Assembly (NCBI GenBank): GCA_963556145.1
Contig: OY744467.1
Coordinates: 2,790,001-2,854,000, forward strand
DNA length: 64,000 nt
Direction of reading: 5' to 3'
Source: Hygrocybe punicea
Taxonomy: Eukaryota > Basidiomycota > Agaricomycetes > Agaricales > Hygrophoraceae
Both the position numbers and the translations under genes were made by a program. How positions within the stretch are numbered: position 1 is the first letter of the stretch; each line of letters starts with the position of its first letter. Under the pieces are notes generated by a model. It had not been told where the DNA came from. It saw nothing but the letters and a program-made list of their open reading frames with translations, and did not search any database. This document shows, one piece after another, positions 9,956 through 22,200 of the stretch.

Positions 9956-11145
9956 TCACGTTTTTTGTTTCTTTTTGCCCTTGTTGCTATCGTCAATTTC
10001 GAAAGGGTCTTTTTTGAAGAGACATTTCTTGGTGTTGGACTGAGAGCTGCGTGTGGGAGGTAGGATGACTCGGAGGGAGACAATGTCTGCAACAAAAACA
10101 TCACGGCTTGGATGGCCTTTCTCTCTCACCAGGTATTTTTGAAGTGTGAAACGGCCGGCGACGGTTGCTCCCTTCAAGGTGTCAACATAATCTCGTGGAC
10201 TGATAAGGTCACGGTCAATGTTATATGCTGGTAAAGGTTTGATGAAGTAAATGCCTTCCATCGCTTCAAGCGCGTTGCGAGCTTCATCACTGTCCACAGG
10301 CCAGTCACAAAGCTTTGTTTCATCTGTGAAATTGGCCTCACCATGTGTTTTGCTGTCGTCATCGATGGAAGGTAGTGACCCTCTCTGATAAGGATGTAAG
10401 GGGTTATGAAAACAAATGATTGTTGACCGACTGTGGCTCACATGAAAAGGTTGGTGTCGCAATCTGATTTTTGGTATGCCACCTTCGCCTTCCTTAATGA
10501 TTCCTTCACTGACGGAACCGGGATTTTTAGCGGTGCTCATCAGTTTTCGAATCGTCAAAAGAGCGGTGTTGAAGTCCTCGGTGAGTGCAGGCGAAGAGAT
10601 CGGAGCACCAGTGCACGTGAGTTTAATGTCAGAGAATCTTTTTGCACCGCCCACGTTTCCTCGCCACATCGCGTCAGGCATCATCCAAAAGTCTTCTTCA
10701 GTAATGTGCATGAGGAGGCTAAGTTCTGCGGAATCTCCTGCGTCTCCAGGCATGGTTGGCAAGATGGGGCTGATAACCTTTTCGTTGTTTTGTGGTTCAT
10801 GTGCAACCAGCCGAAGTGAACGGCCGTCTCTCATCCAACGGAGGGACTGAATGAGAACGGGATCACCCAGATACGAACACGACGCGGTAAGTGCTGTACG
10901 CCAAATCTGAAGTTTGGATTGTGGTTGATCGGTGGAGTCGGGTTTCAGAGGGGCAGGGAGGCCTTGGACTCGGATGCTGGTTGAGTGTACATGAATACAA
11001 TATTTGGTGGGTGGCGCATGAACAGGACATACTTTACATTGGTGCAGGTTCCTGCGCTGCAATCGGCGATGTCTTCGTGGGAACCGGTTTCTTGGTCGTG
11101 AGGTTCTTTATCTGGCAGGAAGTCACTTGAAGTATTGGGAGACAT
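9956..11145 (-). CDS. Unknown gene divergent from the Helitron gene
   Basis: A long minus-strand frame runs from 11062 to 9956 (368 codons). A better start is the ATG at 11145 (MSPNTSSDF...), which would need a short intron around 11025-10950 to reach the long frame. That junction is not certain. The protein has a mid-part with LRLVAHEPQNN and a C-terminal part with SPRDYVDTLKGATVAG, and it ends in a basic Lys-rich tail (KGKKKQKT) that could be a nuclear signal. The family is not recognised. Only about 180 bp separate its start from that of the Helitron gene, so the two may share a promoter and belong to one element. A host gene, or one captured by the Helitron ending at 9075, is the alternative. 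Confidence 0.5.
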
Positions 11146-11327
11146 TTTGGGGACGGTTTTTTTTTTTTTTTCACTGCACGTTATATGGTGGACGGTTAAA
11201 CGATGTCGCAGTGTAATCGTAGGCGTCACGTCATTTGAGCGTTGACATCATTGATTGCAAGTGTCATGATGGCATCTGGTTGGAAACATGACCCCCCCAC
11301 TTCAGTCACTTCCTCTTTTCAACGACC

Positions 11328-11959
11328 ATGTTGGTCGCTCAGGACCTACGACACTTGACATTGCGGGAATTATTGGCTCTTTTGCGAGGATCCGTCCAAT
11401 TCAGACGGGGTGAACGAAACAGGGAAGCAGTCGTGCGGCGAATAATAGCTATCGGGTCATCATCATTTCACCAGCATCTTCAATCTGTTGCCAATGCAAA
11501 ATGGCTGCATGTCAATGAACTCAACGAGATGAAGGCATTGCGGAGGAAACAAAAAGTAGAGGAAGCGTACGAAGAAGGACGCAAACTTATTAAAATTGAC
11601 CGAAATCATCGGTGCGGGGATCTAGATCGGTTTCTCGAGTTGCCTACAGATGCGGAAGTGCATGACTGTTACCGCGAATTCTACTTCGCAACATCCAATG
11701 AAGCTGTTCAGATGGGCATATGTGCAATTTGTGCACAGGAGGTTAGCGTGAAAGAGGACGGTCTTTGTCGATTTCGATTAACGGACTTGAACAATTCACA
11801 TCATTTGGTTCCCAAATGCACTCACCATGCACATGATCTTTTCCATGGACGTTTACTCCAGCTGCAAGCCGTTGACGCCGGATCTACAATGTCAAACACA
11901 TGGTTAACCGCTTGTCAAGATTGTGTCCATTGTTTGAGCGATAGTCGAGATCTTCCACC
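11328..11959 (+). pseudogene. Helitron Rep-helicase, part 1 (N-terminus)
   Basis: The frame starts at 11328. It encodes a basic helical N-terminus, then the cysteine/histidine region typical of fungal Helitron proteins: CAICAQEV, NNSHHLVPKC, a HDLFHGRLL motif and CQDCVHCL. The frame breaks at the codons for LPP (11952-11959), exactly where the foldback element inserted. The sequence resumes at 19219 after the duplicated target. The gene is the replication initiator and helicase of a rolling-circle transposon. All three parts together would exceed 1,400 residues. Confidence 0.85.
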
Positions 11960-12039
11960 AGTAGACCCAGTCGTTTTGGTTAACCCAATCGCAGATATAG
12001 TTGCAAAAGGAAGGTACACATAGCGCAGTTGCTTGCTGG

Positions 12040-13830
12040 GGGGGTAGGTTAACCCAAAAGACAGCACTTGCTGGGGAAATGTGGTGTGGTAGGTTGACCC
12101 AGGTACAGCTCTTGCTGGTCAAGGCTGGCTGGTTGGGTCAACCTGGTGTCAGCTCTGCCATGGAGTCGGTTAACCCAGGGCAGCTATTCCAGGATGGTTG
12201 GGTTGACCCAGGCCCAGCTGTTCAAGCCATGTGGGTTGACCTGGCTGCAGTTATTGTTGCAGCACTGGGTTGACCCCAGTCCAGCTCTTGCTGCAGGCTG
12301 GGGTTGACCTAGATGCAGCTGTTGCTGCAGAACTGGGTTGACTAGGGCCCAGCACTTGCTGGAGGGTGGGGTGACTGGGGTCCAGCGATTGCTGCAGCAC
12401 TGGGTTGACCTGGCCCCAGCTCTTGCTGCAGCACCAGGTCAACCCAGGGCCAGTTATTGCTGCAGCATGGGGTTGACCTGGCCCCAGCTCTTGCTGCAGC
12501 ACCGGGTCAACCAAGGGCCAGTTATTGCTGCAGCATGGGGTTGACCTGGTCCAAGCTCTTGCTGCAGCACAGGGTCAACCTGGGCCCAGCTATTGCTGCA
12601 GCATTGGGTTGACCTGGGCCCAGCTATTGTTGCAGCACTGGGTTGACCCGGGTCCAGCACCTGCTGCAGGGCTTGGGTTGACCAGGATCAGCTATTGCTG
12701 CAGCACCAGGTCGACCTGGGCCCAGGTATTGCTGCAGCATTGGGCTGACCCAGGTCCAGCACCTGCAGGGCTTGGGTTGACCAGGATCCAGCTGTTGCTG
12801 CACCACCAGGTCGACCTGGGCCCAGCTATTGCTGCCGCATTGGGTTGACCTGGGCCAGATATTGCTGCAGCATTGGGTCGACCTGGTCCCAGCTCTTGCT
12901 GCAGCATTGGGTTGACCTGGCCCCAGCTCTGGCTGCAGAACCGGGTCAACCCAGGGCCAGCTATTGCTGCAGCATTGGGTTGACCTGGTCCCAGCTCTTT
13001 CCGCAGCACTGGGTCGACCTGGGCCCAGCTCTTGCTGCAGCATTGGGTCAACCCAGGTCCAGCTCTTGTTGCAGCATTGGGTCAACCCAGGTCCAGCACC
13101 TGCTGCAGGGCTTGGGTTGACCAGGATCCAGCTATTGCTGCAGCACTTGGTTGACCCTGGCGCAGCACTTGCTGCAGGGTAGGTTGACCAGGGTCCAGCT
13201 ATTGCTGCAGCACTGGGTTGACCCAGGTCCAGCACCTGCTGCAGGGCTTGGGTTGACTGGGAGCCAGCGATTGCTGCAGCACTGGGTTGACCTGGCCCCA
13301 GCTCTTGCTGCAGCACCGGGTCAACCCAGGGCCAGTTATTGCTGCAGCATTAGGTGGACCCAGGTCCAGCACCTGCTGCAGGGCTTGGGTTGACCAGGAT
13401 CCAGCTATTGCTGCAGCACCAGGTCGACCTGGGCCCAGCTATTGCTGCAACATTGGGTCGACCTGGGCCAGCTATTGCTGCAGGATTGGGTTGACCTGGC
13501 CCCAGCTCTTGCTGCAGCCCCAGGTCGACCTGGGCCCAGCTATTGCCACAGCATTGGGTTGACCTCAGCCTAGCTATTGCTGCAGCACTGGGTTGACCCA
13601 GGTCCAGCACTTGCTGCAGGATAGGTTGCCAGGGGCACAGCTCGTTCTGCACCATTGGGTTGATCCTGGACCCACTGATGGGGCAGGCTTGGGTTCACCA
13701 GGGTCTGGCTATTGCTCCAGCACTGCGTTGCCATGCCCAGCTTTTGCTGCAGAAATGGGTTGACCCTGGCCCAGCTCTCCCTGCAGCATTGGGTTGACCA
13801 GCGTCCAGCTCTTGCTGCAATGTGGGCTCA
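12040..13830 (+). repeat. Tandem array of ~34-bp units in left arm of foldback element 1
   Basis: The unit is built around GGGTTGACC, a CCAGCT block and TTGCTGCAGCA. The GGGTTGACCC core also occurs flipped as GGGTCAACCC. Roughly 50 units are present. The reverse-complement array at 17350-19140 in the right arm matches unit by unit, with only scattered differences. Confidence 0.85.
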
Positions 13831-14480
13831 TGTCGGTCGACAGGCTTGCATCACATCCCACTTTGCCTGCATGTATTTCATGTTCCAAACATTGCCAGAG
13901 CCCACACCAGCTCAAGCCAACATTTATTCAGAAACTGCCATATAAAGTAATCAAAATTTTTCAACCTGTACATGACATAAATGTACCACATAATATAATT
14001 TGAATGCACTTATTAAAAACACAGGGAATAGCAAAATTAAAATTTTATTATTTTGACAATGCACAATCTCTTACTTTTACTATCAGTCAGCCATTACAGG
14101 AGCTACTTATCCCCAATGACAATCTATGACAAAATCAGAACTTACCCCACTTGGAATATTGTGCTTTTCTATTCAATATTGCTCAATTCTCCATTGGAAT
14201 CAATATATATAACCTCACTATTACTTAAAATAGACACATAAATTTAATGATTATTTTATCCAAATACCTAATTAAATAGTGAAGGGCAGAAGGCAGGTGA
14301 GAGGAAGATAGGTGGGTGTGGAGTGGGAGGAAGGTGGGAGTGGGAGAAGGGAGTGGGAGTGGAGTGGGAGTGGGAGAAGAGGGAAGGTGGGAAGGCAGCA
14401 GGGAAGGGAGGGAGACAGAGACGGAGACGGAGACGGAGACGGAGAGGGACAGGGAGAGAGGGAGGAGAGTGGACTGTACA

Positions 14481-16640
14481 TACGTTCCCGTTGTCCTCGT
14501 CGTCTTCGTCTACGTCTCCGCCGTCCTTGTCCCCCTCGTTCCCGTCCCCGTCCCCGTCCCTGTCCACGCTGTTCTGGTCCCTGTCGTTCCCGTTCCCGTC
14601 ATTCCTCTCGTCGTTGTCATCGTTGTCGTTGTCGTTGTCATCTGCCGTAGTCCTCGTCGTCTGATGGATGGTCGTCGTCGTCTGCGTCGTCCTGTCGTCC
14701 CCTAGCTGGCCGTCCCCGTCGTTCCCGTCCCCGTTGTCCCCGTTCCCAACGTCGTCCTCGTTGTCGTCGTCCCCGTCTCCGTCCCCGTCGTCGTCCTCAT
14801 CGATCCCTGGATGGTCGTCGACTCCGTCGTCCTGTCGTCTCTTCGCTGGCCGTCTCCGTCCCCATCGTCTTCCCCGGCTGGCCGTCTGTGCCCTCGTCGC
14901 CTCTGTCCTCGTCGTTGCCTGCCATCCGCCGTTTCGGCCCTTCCGTTGGGCGTTGAGGTGACATGGCGTGGGCATGCGTGTTGCGGTCAATTCCAGGCAT
15001 GGCAGTGAGAAAGTCCTTCATAAAAACAATAATATTAGCTAGCATAGTAATAGTAATAAATTTTGAGAAATATACATACCTTCTACTTGATTTTGCTGCT
15101 GTTGCTGTTCTCGTGGACGCATCGTGGAGTACGCGAACCCACGCCGGAGGTTGCCGATTGCCCAAACGGGCGCGAGTTGCCTTATATGTAACCAAGATCT
15201 TACTTTTCTCAGTGTAATTGCATGGAGCACAACAACTGTGTAGCACATTTAAGACCATGTAGGGATAGAATTAGCCTCTAACTACATCCTCCCCAAATTT
15301 TGTATTTTATTATGGCATACATAGAGAGATATCCATGATTCATTGATACCTCCCTGCCAATTTCGGACCCTTCAAATGCTACTTTACCAATATTGCTCTG
15401 AAAAATATGAGAATAATTGTGAAACTACTATGTAAAGTATCTATTGTATTGATGATCAGTGCCTGGCACTTGGTGGTCCCAGAATCTGTTGTAGCCAAGA
15501 AATGAAAGGTTCAAAGTAAAGCTGAACTTGAAGCTTGAAGTTCGGACTTGGTTGATGGGTCAGCCACAATGCACAATTCTGTGCATTTGCTTGGCTGAAA
15601 CAAAGGTCCTGGTCCACCAACAATCAGGCACTTATGTGTACCACAATGAGTACTCATTCAAGTACTCCTTAGATTAATTTCAGATTTTTAAGACAAAGTT
15701 AGATCATTAAGGGTCCAATTCTGGCAGAGGAATGGAATAAATTGTGAATAGCTCTTGATGCAGGGCCGAATAAAATACAAATTTTGGTGTGAGGGTAGAT
15801 ATACCATATTTACACCTTTTGAGGATCTCACTTCGGGTATGCATGCATTGTTGTGCATGCTAGAAGATTCAAAAGCTTCAGCGACACTTCCATGTTTGGC
15901 AACTCGAACCCATTTGGGAAATCGGCAACTGCCGGTTGGCTTTCCCGCGCGAGTTCAAACATCGACTCGTTTTCAACAAGAACGCGTCAACGACAGGAGA
16001 CGGGTGCAGAGGAGCACCCGAGGTAATTTCTGATCTTAACTTTTTGGTATTCTTTGCTAATTGTTGACCTTTTGCAGGTACCCCACGCCAAACAGGCGAT
16101 TCCGAACACCCAACAGCAGAACACAACGCGCCAGCAAACAGAACGGAAGCCGACGAAAACGGCCACCGTGAGGATGCCGCGAGGCCGGGTACGAGGATGC
16201 GCCAACGACCAGGACGGACGGCCGAGACAACCACGACGGCAACGACGAGGACAGTCGACGAGGTCACAGACGGCCGGCGAGGGGACGTCGGGGCGGAGAA
16301 GGATAGCGACGGGACGACAGGACGACGGAGACGACGACAACCATCTGGGGGACGACGACAACCATCCAGGTGACGACGAGGACGACGACGGGGACGGAGA
16401 CGCGGATGACGACGACAACGAGGACGATGACGACGAGGACGGGAACGACGGGAACAGGTACGACAGCGACGGGGACGACGGGGACGAGGACGGCGGAGAC
16501 GCAGACGGGGACGAGGACGGCGGAGACGCAGACGAGGACGACGGGACGAGGACGACGGGATGAGGACGACGGGACGAGGATGGCGGAGATGCAGACGAAG
16601 ACGACGAGGACGACGGAAACGCGAGAGGTATGTACATCCC
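14481..16640. other. Centre of foldback element 1; simple-sequence, no real gene
   Basis: The left half (14480-14960) is C/T-rich with CGTC/CCGTCC motifs, and the right half (16180-16620) is its A/G-rich complement with GACGACG motifs. A short block at 15137-15180 is also repeated inverted near 15900-15950. The translated Asp/Gly runs come from the simple repeat. 15240-15900 is AT-rich with nothing recognised. Confidence 0.6.
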
Positions 16641-17349
16641 ACCCCTGCTCCCTCTCCCTCTCCCTATCCCAGTCCTCCTCCATCTCCATCTCCCTCTCCC
16701 TCTCCCTGCTGCCCTTCCCTCCTGCCTCCACCTTCCCTCTTCTCCCACTCCCACCCCCTTCTCCCACACCCATCCCCTTCTCCCATTCCCACCTTTCTCC
16801 ACTCCCACTCCCACCTTCTTCCCACTCCCACTCCCACTCCCACCGTCTTCCCACTCCACACCCACCTATCTTCCTCTCACCTGCCTTCTGCCCTTCACTA
16901 TTTAATTAGGTATTTGGATAAAATAATCATTAAATTTATGTGTCTATTTTAAGTAATAGTGAGGTTATATATATTGATTCCAATGGAGAATTGAGCAATA
17001 TTGAATAGAAAAGCACAATATTCCAAGTGGGGTAAGTTCTGATTTTGTCATAGATTGTCATTGGGGATAAGTAGCTCCTGTAATGGCTGACTGATAGTAA
17101 AAGTAAGAGATTGTGCATTGTCAAAATAATAAAATTTTAATTTTGCTATTCCCTGTGTTTTTAATAAGTGCATTCAAATTATATTACGTGGTACATTTAT
17201 GTCATGTACAGGTTGAAAAATTTTGATTACTTTATATGGCAGTTTCTGAATAAATATTGGCTTGAGCTGGTGTGGGCTCTGGCAATGTTTGGAACATGAA
17301 ATACATGCAGGCAAAGTGGGATGTGATGCAAGCCTGTCGACCGACATGA

Positions 17350-19140
17350 GCCCACATTGCAGCAAGAGCTGGACGCTGGTCAACCCAATGCTGCAGGGAG
17401 AGCTGGGCCAGGGTCAACCCATTTCTGCAGCAAAAGCTGGGCATGGCAACGCAGTGCTGGAGCAATAGCCAGACCCTGGTGAACCCAAGCCTGCCCCATC
17501 AGTGGGTCCAGGATCAACCCAATGGTGCAGAACGAGCTGTGCCCCTGGCAACCTATCCTGCAGCAAGTGCTGGACCTGGGTCAACCCAGTGCTGCAGCAA
17601 TAGCTAGGCTGAGGTCAACCCAATGCTGTGGCAATAGCTGGGCCCAGGTCGACCTGGGGCTGCAGCAAGAGCTGGGGCCAGGTCAACCCAATCCTGCAGC
17701 AATAGCTGGCCCAGGTCGACCCAATGTTGCAGCAATAGCTGGGCCCAGGTCGACCTGGTGCTGCAGCAATAGCTGGATCCTGGTCAACCCAAGCCCTGCA
17801 GCAGGTGCTGGACCTGGGTCCACCTAATGCTGCAGCAATAACTGGCCCTGGGTTGACCCAGTGCTGCAGCAAGAGCTGGGGCCAGGTCAACCCAGTGCTG
17901 CAGCAATCGCTGGCTCCCAGTCAACCCAAGCCCTGCAGCAGGTGCTGGACCTGGGTCAACCCAGTGCTGCAGCAATAGCTGGACCCTGGTCAACCTACCC
18001 TGCAGCAAGTGCTGCGCCAGGGTCAACCAAGTGCTGCAGCAATAGCTGGATCCTGGTCAACCCAAGCCCTGCAGCAGGTGCTGGACCTGGGTTGACCCAA
18101 TGCTGCAACAAGAGCTGGACCTGGGTTGACCCAATGCTGCAGCAAGAGCTGGGCCCAGGTCGACCCAGTGCTGCGGAAAGAGCTGGGACCAGGTCAACCC
18201 AATGCTGCAGCAATAGCTGGCCCTGGGTTGACCCGGTTCTGCAGCCAGAGCTGGGGCCAGGTCAACCCAATGCTGCAGCAAGAGCTGGGACCAGGTCGAC
18301 CCAATGCTGCAGCAATATCTGGCCCAGGTCAACCCAATGCGGCAGCAATAGCTGGGCCCAGGTCGACCTGGTGGTGCAGCAACAGCTGGATCCTGGTCAA
18401 CCCAAGCCCTGCAGGTGCTGGACCTGGGTCAGCCCAATGCTGCAGCAATACCTGGGCCCAGGTCGACCTGGTGCTGCAGCAATAGCTGATCCTGGTCAAC
18501 CCAAGCCCTGCAGCAGGTGCTGGACCCGGGTCAACCCAGTGCTGCAACAATAGCTGGGCCCAGGTCAACCCAATGCTGCAGCAATAGCTGGGCCCAGGTT
18601 GACCCTGTGCTGCAGCAAGAGCTTGGACCAGGTCAACCCCATGCTGCAGCAATAACTGGCCCTTGGTTGACCCGGTGCTGCAGCAAGAGCTGGGGCCAGG
18701 TCAACCCCATGCTGCAGCAATAACTGGCCCTTGGTTGACCCGGTGCTGCAGCAAGAGCTGGGGCCAGGTCAACCCAGTGCTGCAGCAATCGCTGGACCCC
18801 AGTCACCCCACCCTCCAGCAAGTGCTGGGCCCTAGTCAACCCAGTTCTGCAGCAACAGCTGCATCTAGGTCAACCCCAGCCTGCAGCAAGAGCTGGACTG
18901 GGGTCAACCCAGTGCTGCAACAATAACTGCAGCCAGGTCAACCCACATGGCTTGAACAGCTGGGCCTGGGTCAACCCAACCATCCTGGAATAGCTGCCCT
19001 GGGTTAACCGACTCCATGGCAGAGCTGACACCAGGTTGACCCAACCAGCCAGCCTTGACCAGCAAGAGCTGTACCTGGGTCAACCTACCACACCACATTT
19101 CCCCAGCAAGTGCTGTCTTTTGGGTTAACCTACCCCCCCA
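17350..19140 (-). repeat. Tandem array of ~34-bp units in right arm of foldback element 1
   Basis: Inverted counterpart of the left-arm array, with the same order of variant units. The near identity over about 1.8 kb implies either very recent origin, gene conversion between arms, or one arm copied in assembly. Confidence 0.85.
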
Positions 19141-19218
19141 GCAAGCAACTGCGCTATGTGTACCTACCTTTTGCAACTATATCTGCGATTGGGTTAACCA
19201 AAACGACTGGGTCTACTG

Positions 19219-22200
19219 CTTCCACCACCTTTTTCACTGGCAAACCATTTGTGGATAGGTGAGATTCCGTGGGAGTTGAAACGGCTTACTTTTGCGGAAC
19301 AATTGCTGGTCACACTCTATTATCCCCGTGTGTATGTTTTCAAGCTATTTCCTAAAGTCAGTTTCCAAGGAATCGAGGAGGACATGTTACAAACCGCTAT
19401 GCGTGGAACCGTGAGCACGTATGATTTGGATGTAGACGGAGTAACGGCCATGATTGAAGGGAATTTTTTACCTTGGAAACCGGAGATCTTGGCGAGGGTC
19501 CTGTCAATAACTTTTATTGGGACGTCGGTGGTCCCTCGGACATGGTTACGATCCACGTTCAAAGTGCGACGATATGCGGTACACGAGGCGCTGCGGTGGT
19601 TAAAGACTCATAACGAGAAATATTATGGGCGTGTAAACATCTCGATGGAAAACCTTAGTGAGCTTCCTGAAAATGATGTGCCTGAAGAAGTGGTGGGTCT
19701 TGTGCGACATTCCACGGATATTGGAGTTCTTGATGAGGAGAACGGAGGATATGTACCTTCGCATGATGATCCTTTGATAGGTAAGATCTTTTGACGACAT
19801 CGAGATTTGAAGAATTTACTACTTTTAAATAGGAAACACACCGGATTGTCATTTGAGGGAAGCCCATGAGAATATTGAAGGAAGTGAAGGTGTGCTGTGT
19901 TGCGCTGATTATTTTTGAAGGTAACATATAGAAACCGTTTAGGACCTGAAGTCATTCCGTTGCACATTTCCGGAGCAATTGACATGGATTTAACAAACAT
20001 GACCTGTTCAGAGATGATGATGTGGGGTCTCGCCAACCTGTGGTCAGAAGGTAAGGAAGCAGGCTATGTGGTTAAGCATGGAAGAGAACCGGTTTCTGAT
20101 TTTGGCACTTCTCTTTCTGCAAACAAACAACGTTCATGTGATTTTTCTTTCGACAAACCCAATTTTTTCGAAAAAGCTTTCCCATGTCTCTTTCCCTACG
20201 GAACTGGTGGAATAGAAGCCGATCGAGAAATGCAGTTGGATTTTTGACAACACATCAGATGGGCGCTTCAATATCATGATCAGAGGTTTCGAAGACATGA
20301 TACTTTTCCTTTTGTCGCGTTCGGAATCTTGCAACGACGTCAAGCATTAGCGACGGCTCGAGTTCAAATAAATAGGACCGACTTTCAACGTGATGCGCCG
20401 ATTCTGATGGCACTGACGCCAGAACATTTACAACAGGCGGCAAGGGAAGAGGACGCTAACATTCCGATCATTAATCCTGCTGTAAAGAAAATCCGTCGCC
20501 ACGTACATGGAGCAGTGAGCCGTGTCCAGGGCACAGATCAGGCCCGTTATCAGCTTAGAAGTCAAATTTGGTCAACTGCGTTATTTCATGGACCACCATC
20601 GGTGTGGATGACGATCAATCCTTCCGATCTCCACGATCCAATACTTCAGGTTTTTGCAGGAGAAGAAATTGATCTGGACCATTTTATTGCTAGTGCAGGA
20701 CCCAATCGTGAACGACGTGCGCAGAACGTGGCAAATGATCTATATGCCACAGGAAAATTCTTCCATTTTGTGGTTCATGCGATACTAGAACATCTGTTTC
20801 GGATTAAAGTGGAGGATAACAAAATAAAGACAGGGAAAGGGATTTTGGGTGAAGTAGCGGCCTATTTTGGCGCTGTGGAGTCACAAGGGCGGGCGACCTT
20901 ACACCTTCATATCCTCCTGTGGTTAAAGCACACGCCCTCTTTCGATGAAATGGCGGAGCTTCTCAAAACCGAATCGTTTCGGGAACGTGTTCTCCGTTAT
21001 ATCCACAACAACTTTCGTGCATATTTACCTGGACTTGAATCACCGGACACCATCAGGAACATCCCGAAGGAAAAGGACATTAGCTATAGTCGGCCACTGG
21101 ATCCTTCCCTTCCAGATTACGCGTGGGAATTGAAAACATTCGAGTTGAAATTGGCACGAATGGAACAAATACACACATGTAAAGTCCGGCGTTGTCTCCA
21201 ATACAACAGAGAAGGTGTTCTCGTTTGCAAGAGACGTGCACCTTTTGAAATCGCGGAAGCGGACTACGTCACAACCGAAGGTCGTTGGGGTTGCAGACGA
21301 TTGCATCCTTTTGTCAATGGATGGGTGCCAGGCATTCTCGTCAATGTTCGTTGTAATAATGATGGGAAACTGCTCACAAACGGCAAGAATACGAAGAACA
21401 TCACTTATTATGTAACCACATATGCGGCTAAAAAGCAAAATCGTGATTCGAATCTCTCCGCCGTCTTAGCAGATGGATTCGCTTACCATCTGTCACATCC
21501 AAACCCTCTATATATCGAAGACATTCGTGCTCAGCAACGACTTCTAATGTTTCGACTTGTGCATGCCATCAATCGGGAGCAACAGATTGCTGGTCCAATG
21601 GTGATTTCTTATCTGATGGGATGGGGTGACGTCTACAGATCCCATACGTATTCATACATTTATTGGTCTTCTTTTGTTACGTCTTTGTTGGTGGCACATC
21701 CCACTTTGAAGAGGTTAGTCTAATTTCTCACGCATTGAATGTTAACTGAAAAATCACAATAGCCACAGGTCAAGTCAAAGTGAGGACGAGAGCGGGTATG
21801 TTTTGTATTAGGAAAGCACGTATGCTTGCTATATTGATGAATATTGTGTTTATGAAAGTGTCATGCACGGTGGTCGCACGGGAGAGGATGAAGGAGATAT
21901 GAGCAAGGACGCTGAAATGGAGGTCAGTTTCATAAGTTATGAAGATTAAATACAACTCACACAATGGATGCAGTCCACCGGCGAGGTCATTAGTTTGGAA
22001 GTCGATGGTAGTGGTCACTTTTTTCCCAAGAGCCAAGTGACCGATTATCAATGTCGTGGAGAGAGATTAAAAGATTATAATGTTTTAGATTTTTTCGTAC
22101 ACACCTATGAGGTTGAGGATGAAAAAGGAAGAATTGACAATGAATCACAGAGTAGAGGTCGGCCAAGGCATCTCCGCGTCCCATACCTTGAAACACATCC

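Larger units (their letters stand above)
11960..19218. mobile_element. Giant foldback-like element 1, inserted in the Helitron gene
   Basis: The 7.26-kb insert is flanked by CTTCCACC at 11952-11959 and 19219-19226. Removing it and one target copy restores the Helitron reading frame (LPPPFSLANHLWIGEIP). The ends are inverted (AGTAGACCCAG and CTGGGTCTACTG). The arms (about 11960-14480 and 16640-19218) are almost identical inverted repeats, each with a terminal unique stretch, a tandem array of ~34-bp units and an AT-rich inner part. The centre is itself a diverged inverted repeat. The long tandem-repeat TIRs recall Drosophila Foldback elements; this is a structural analogy only. No transposase was found. 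If the outermost C is counted as part of the element, the target duplication is 7 bp. Confidence 0.8.

Noticed and set aside
12251..13655. Repeat-protein ORFs rich in Gln/Ala/Cys across the 34-bp array
   Set aside because: They appear on both strands and in both arms and follow the DNA repeat, with no start context or protein-like variation.
14268..16642. Asp/Gly-rich acidic proteins in the centre of foldback element 1
   Set aside because: They are translations of GACGACG-type simple sequence, mirrored on the opposite strand.
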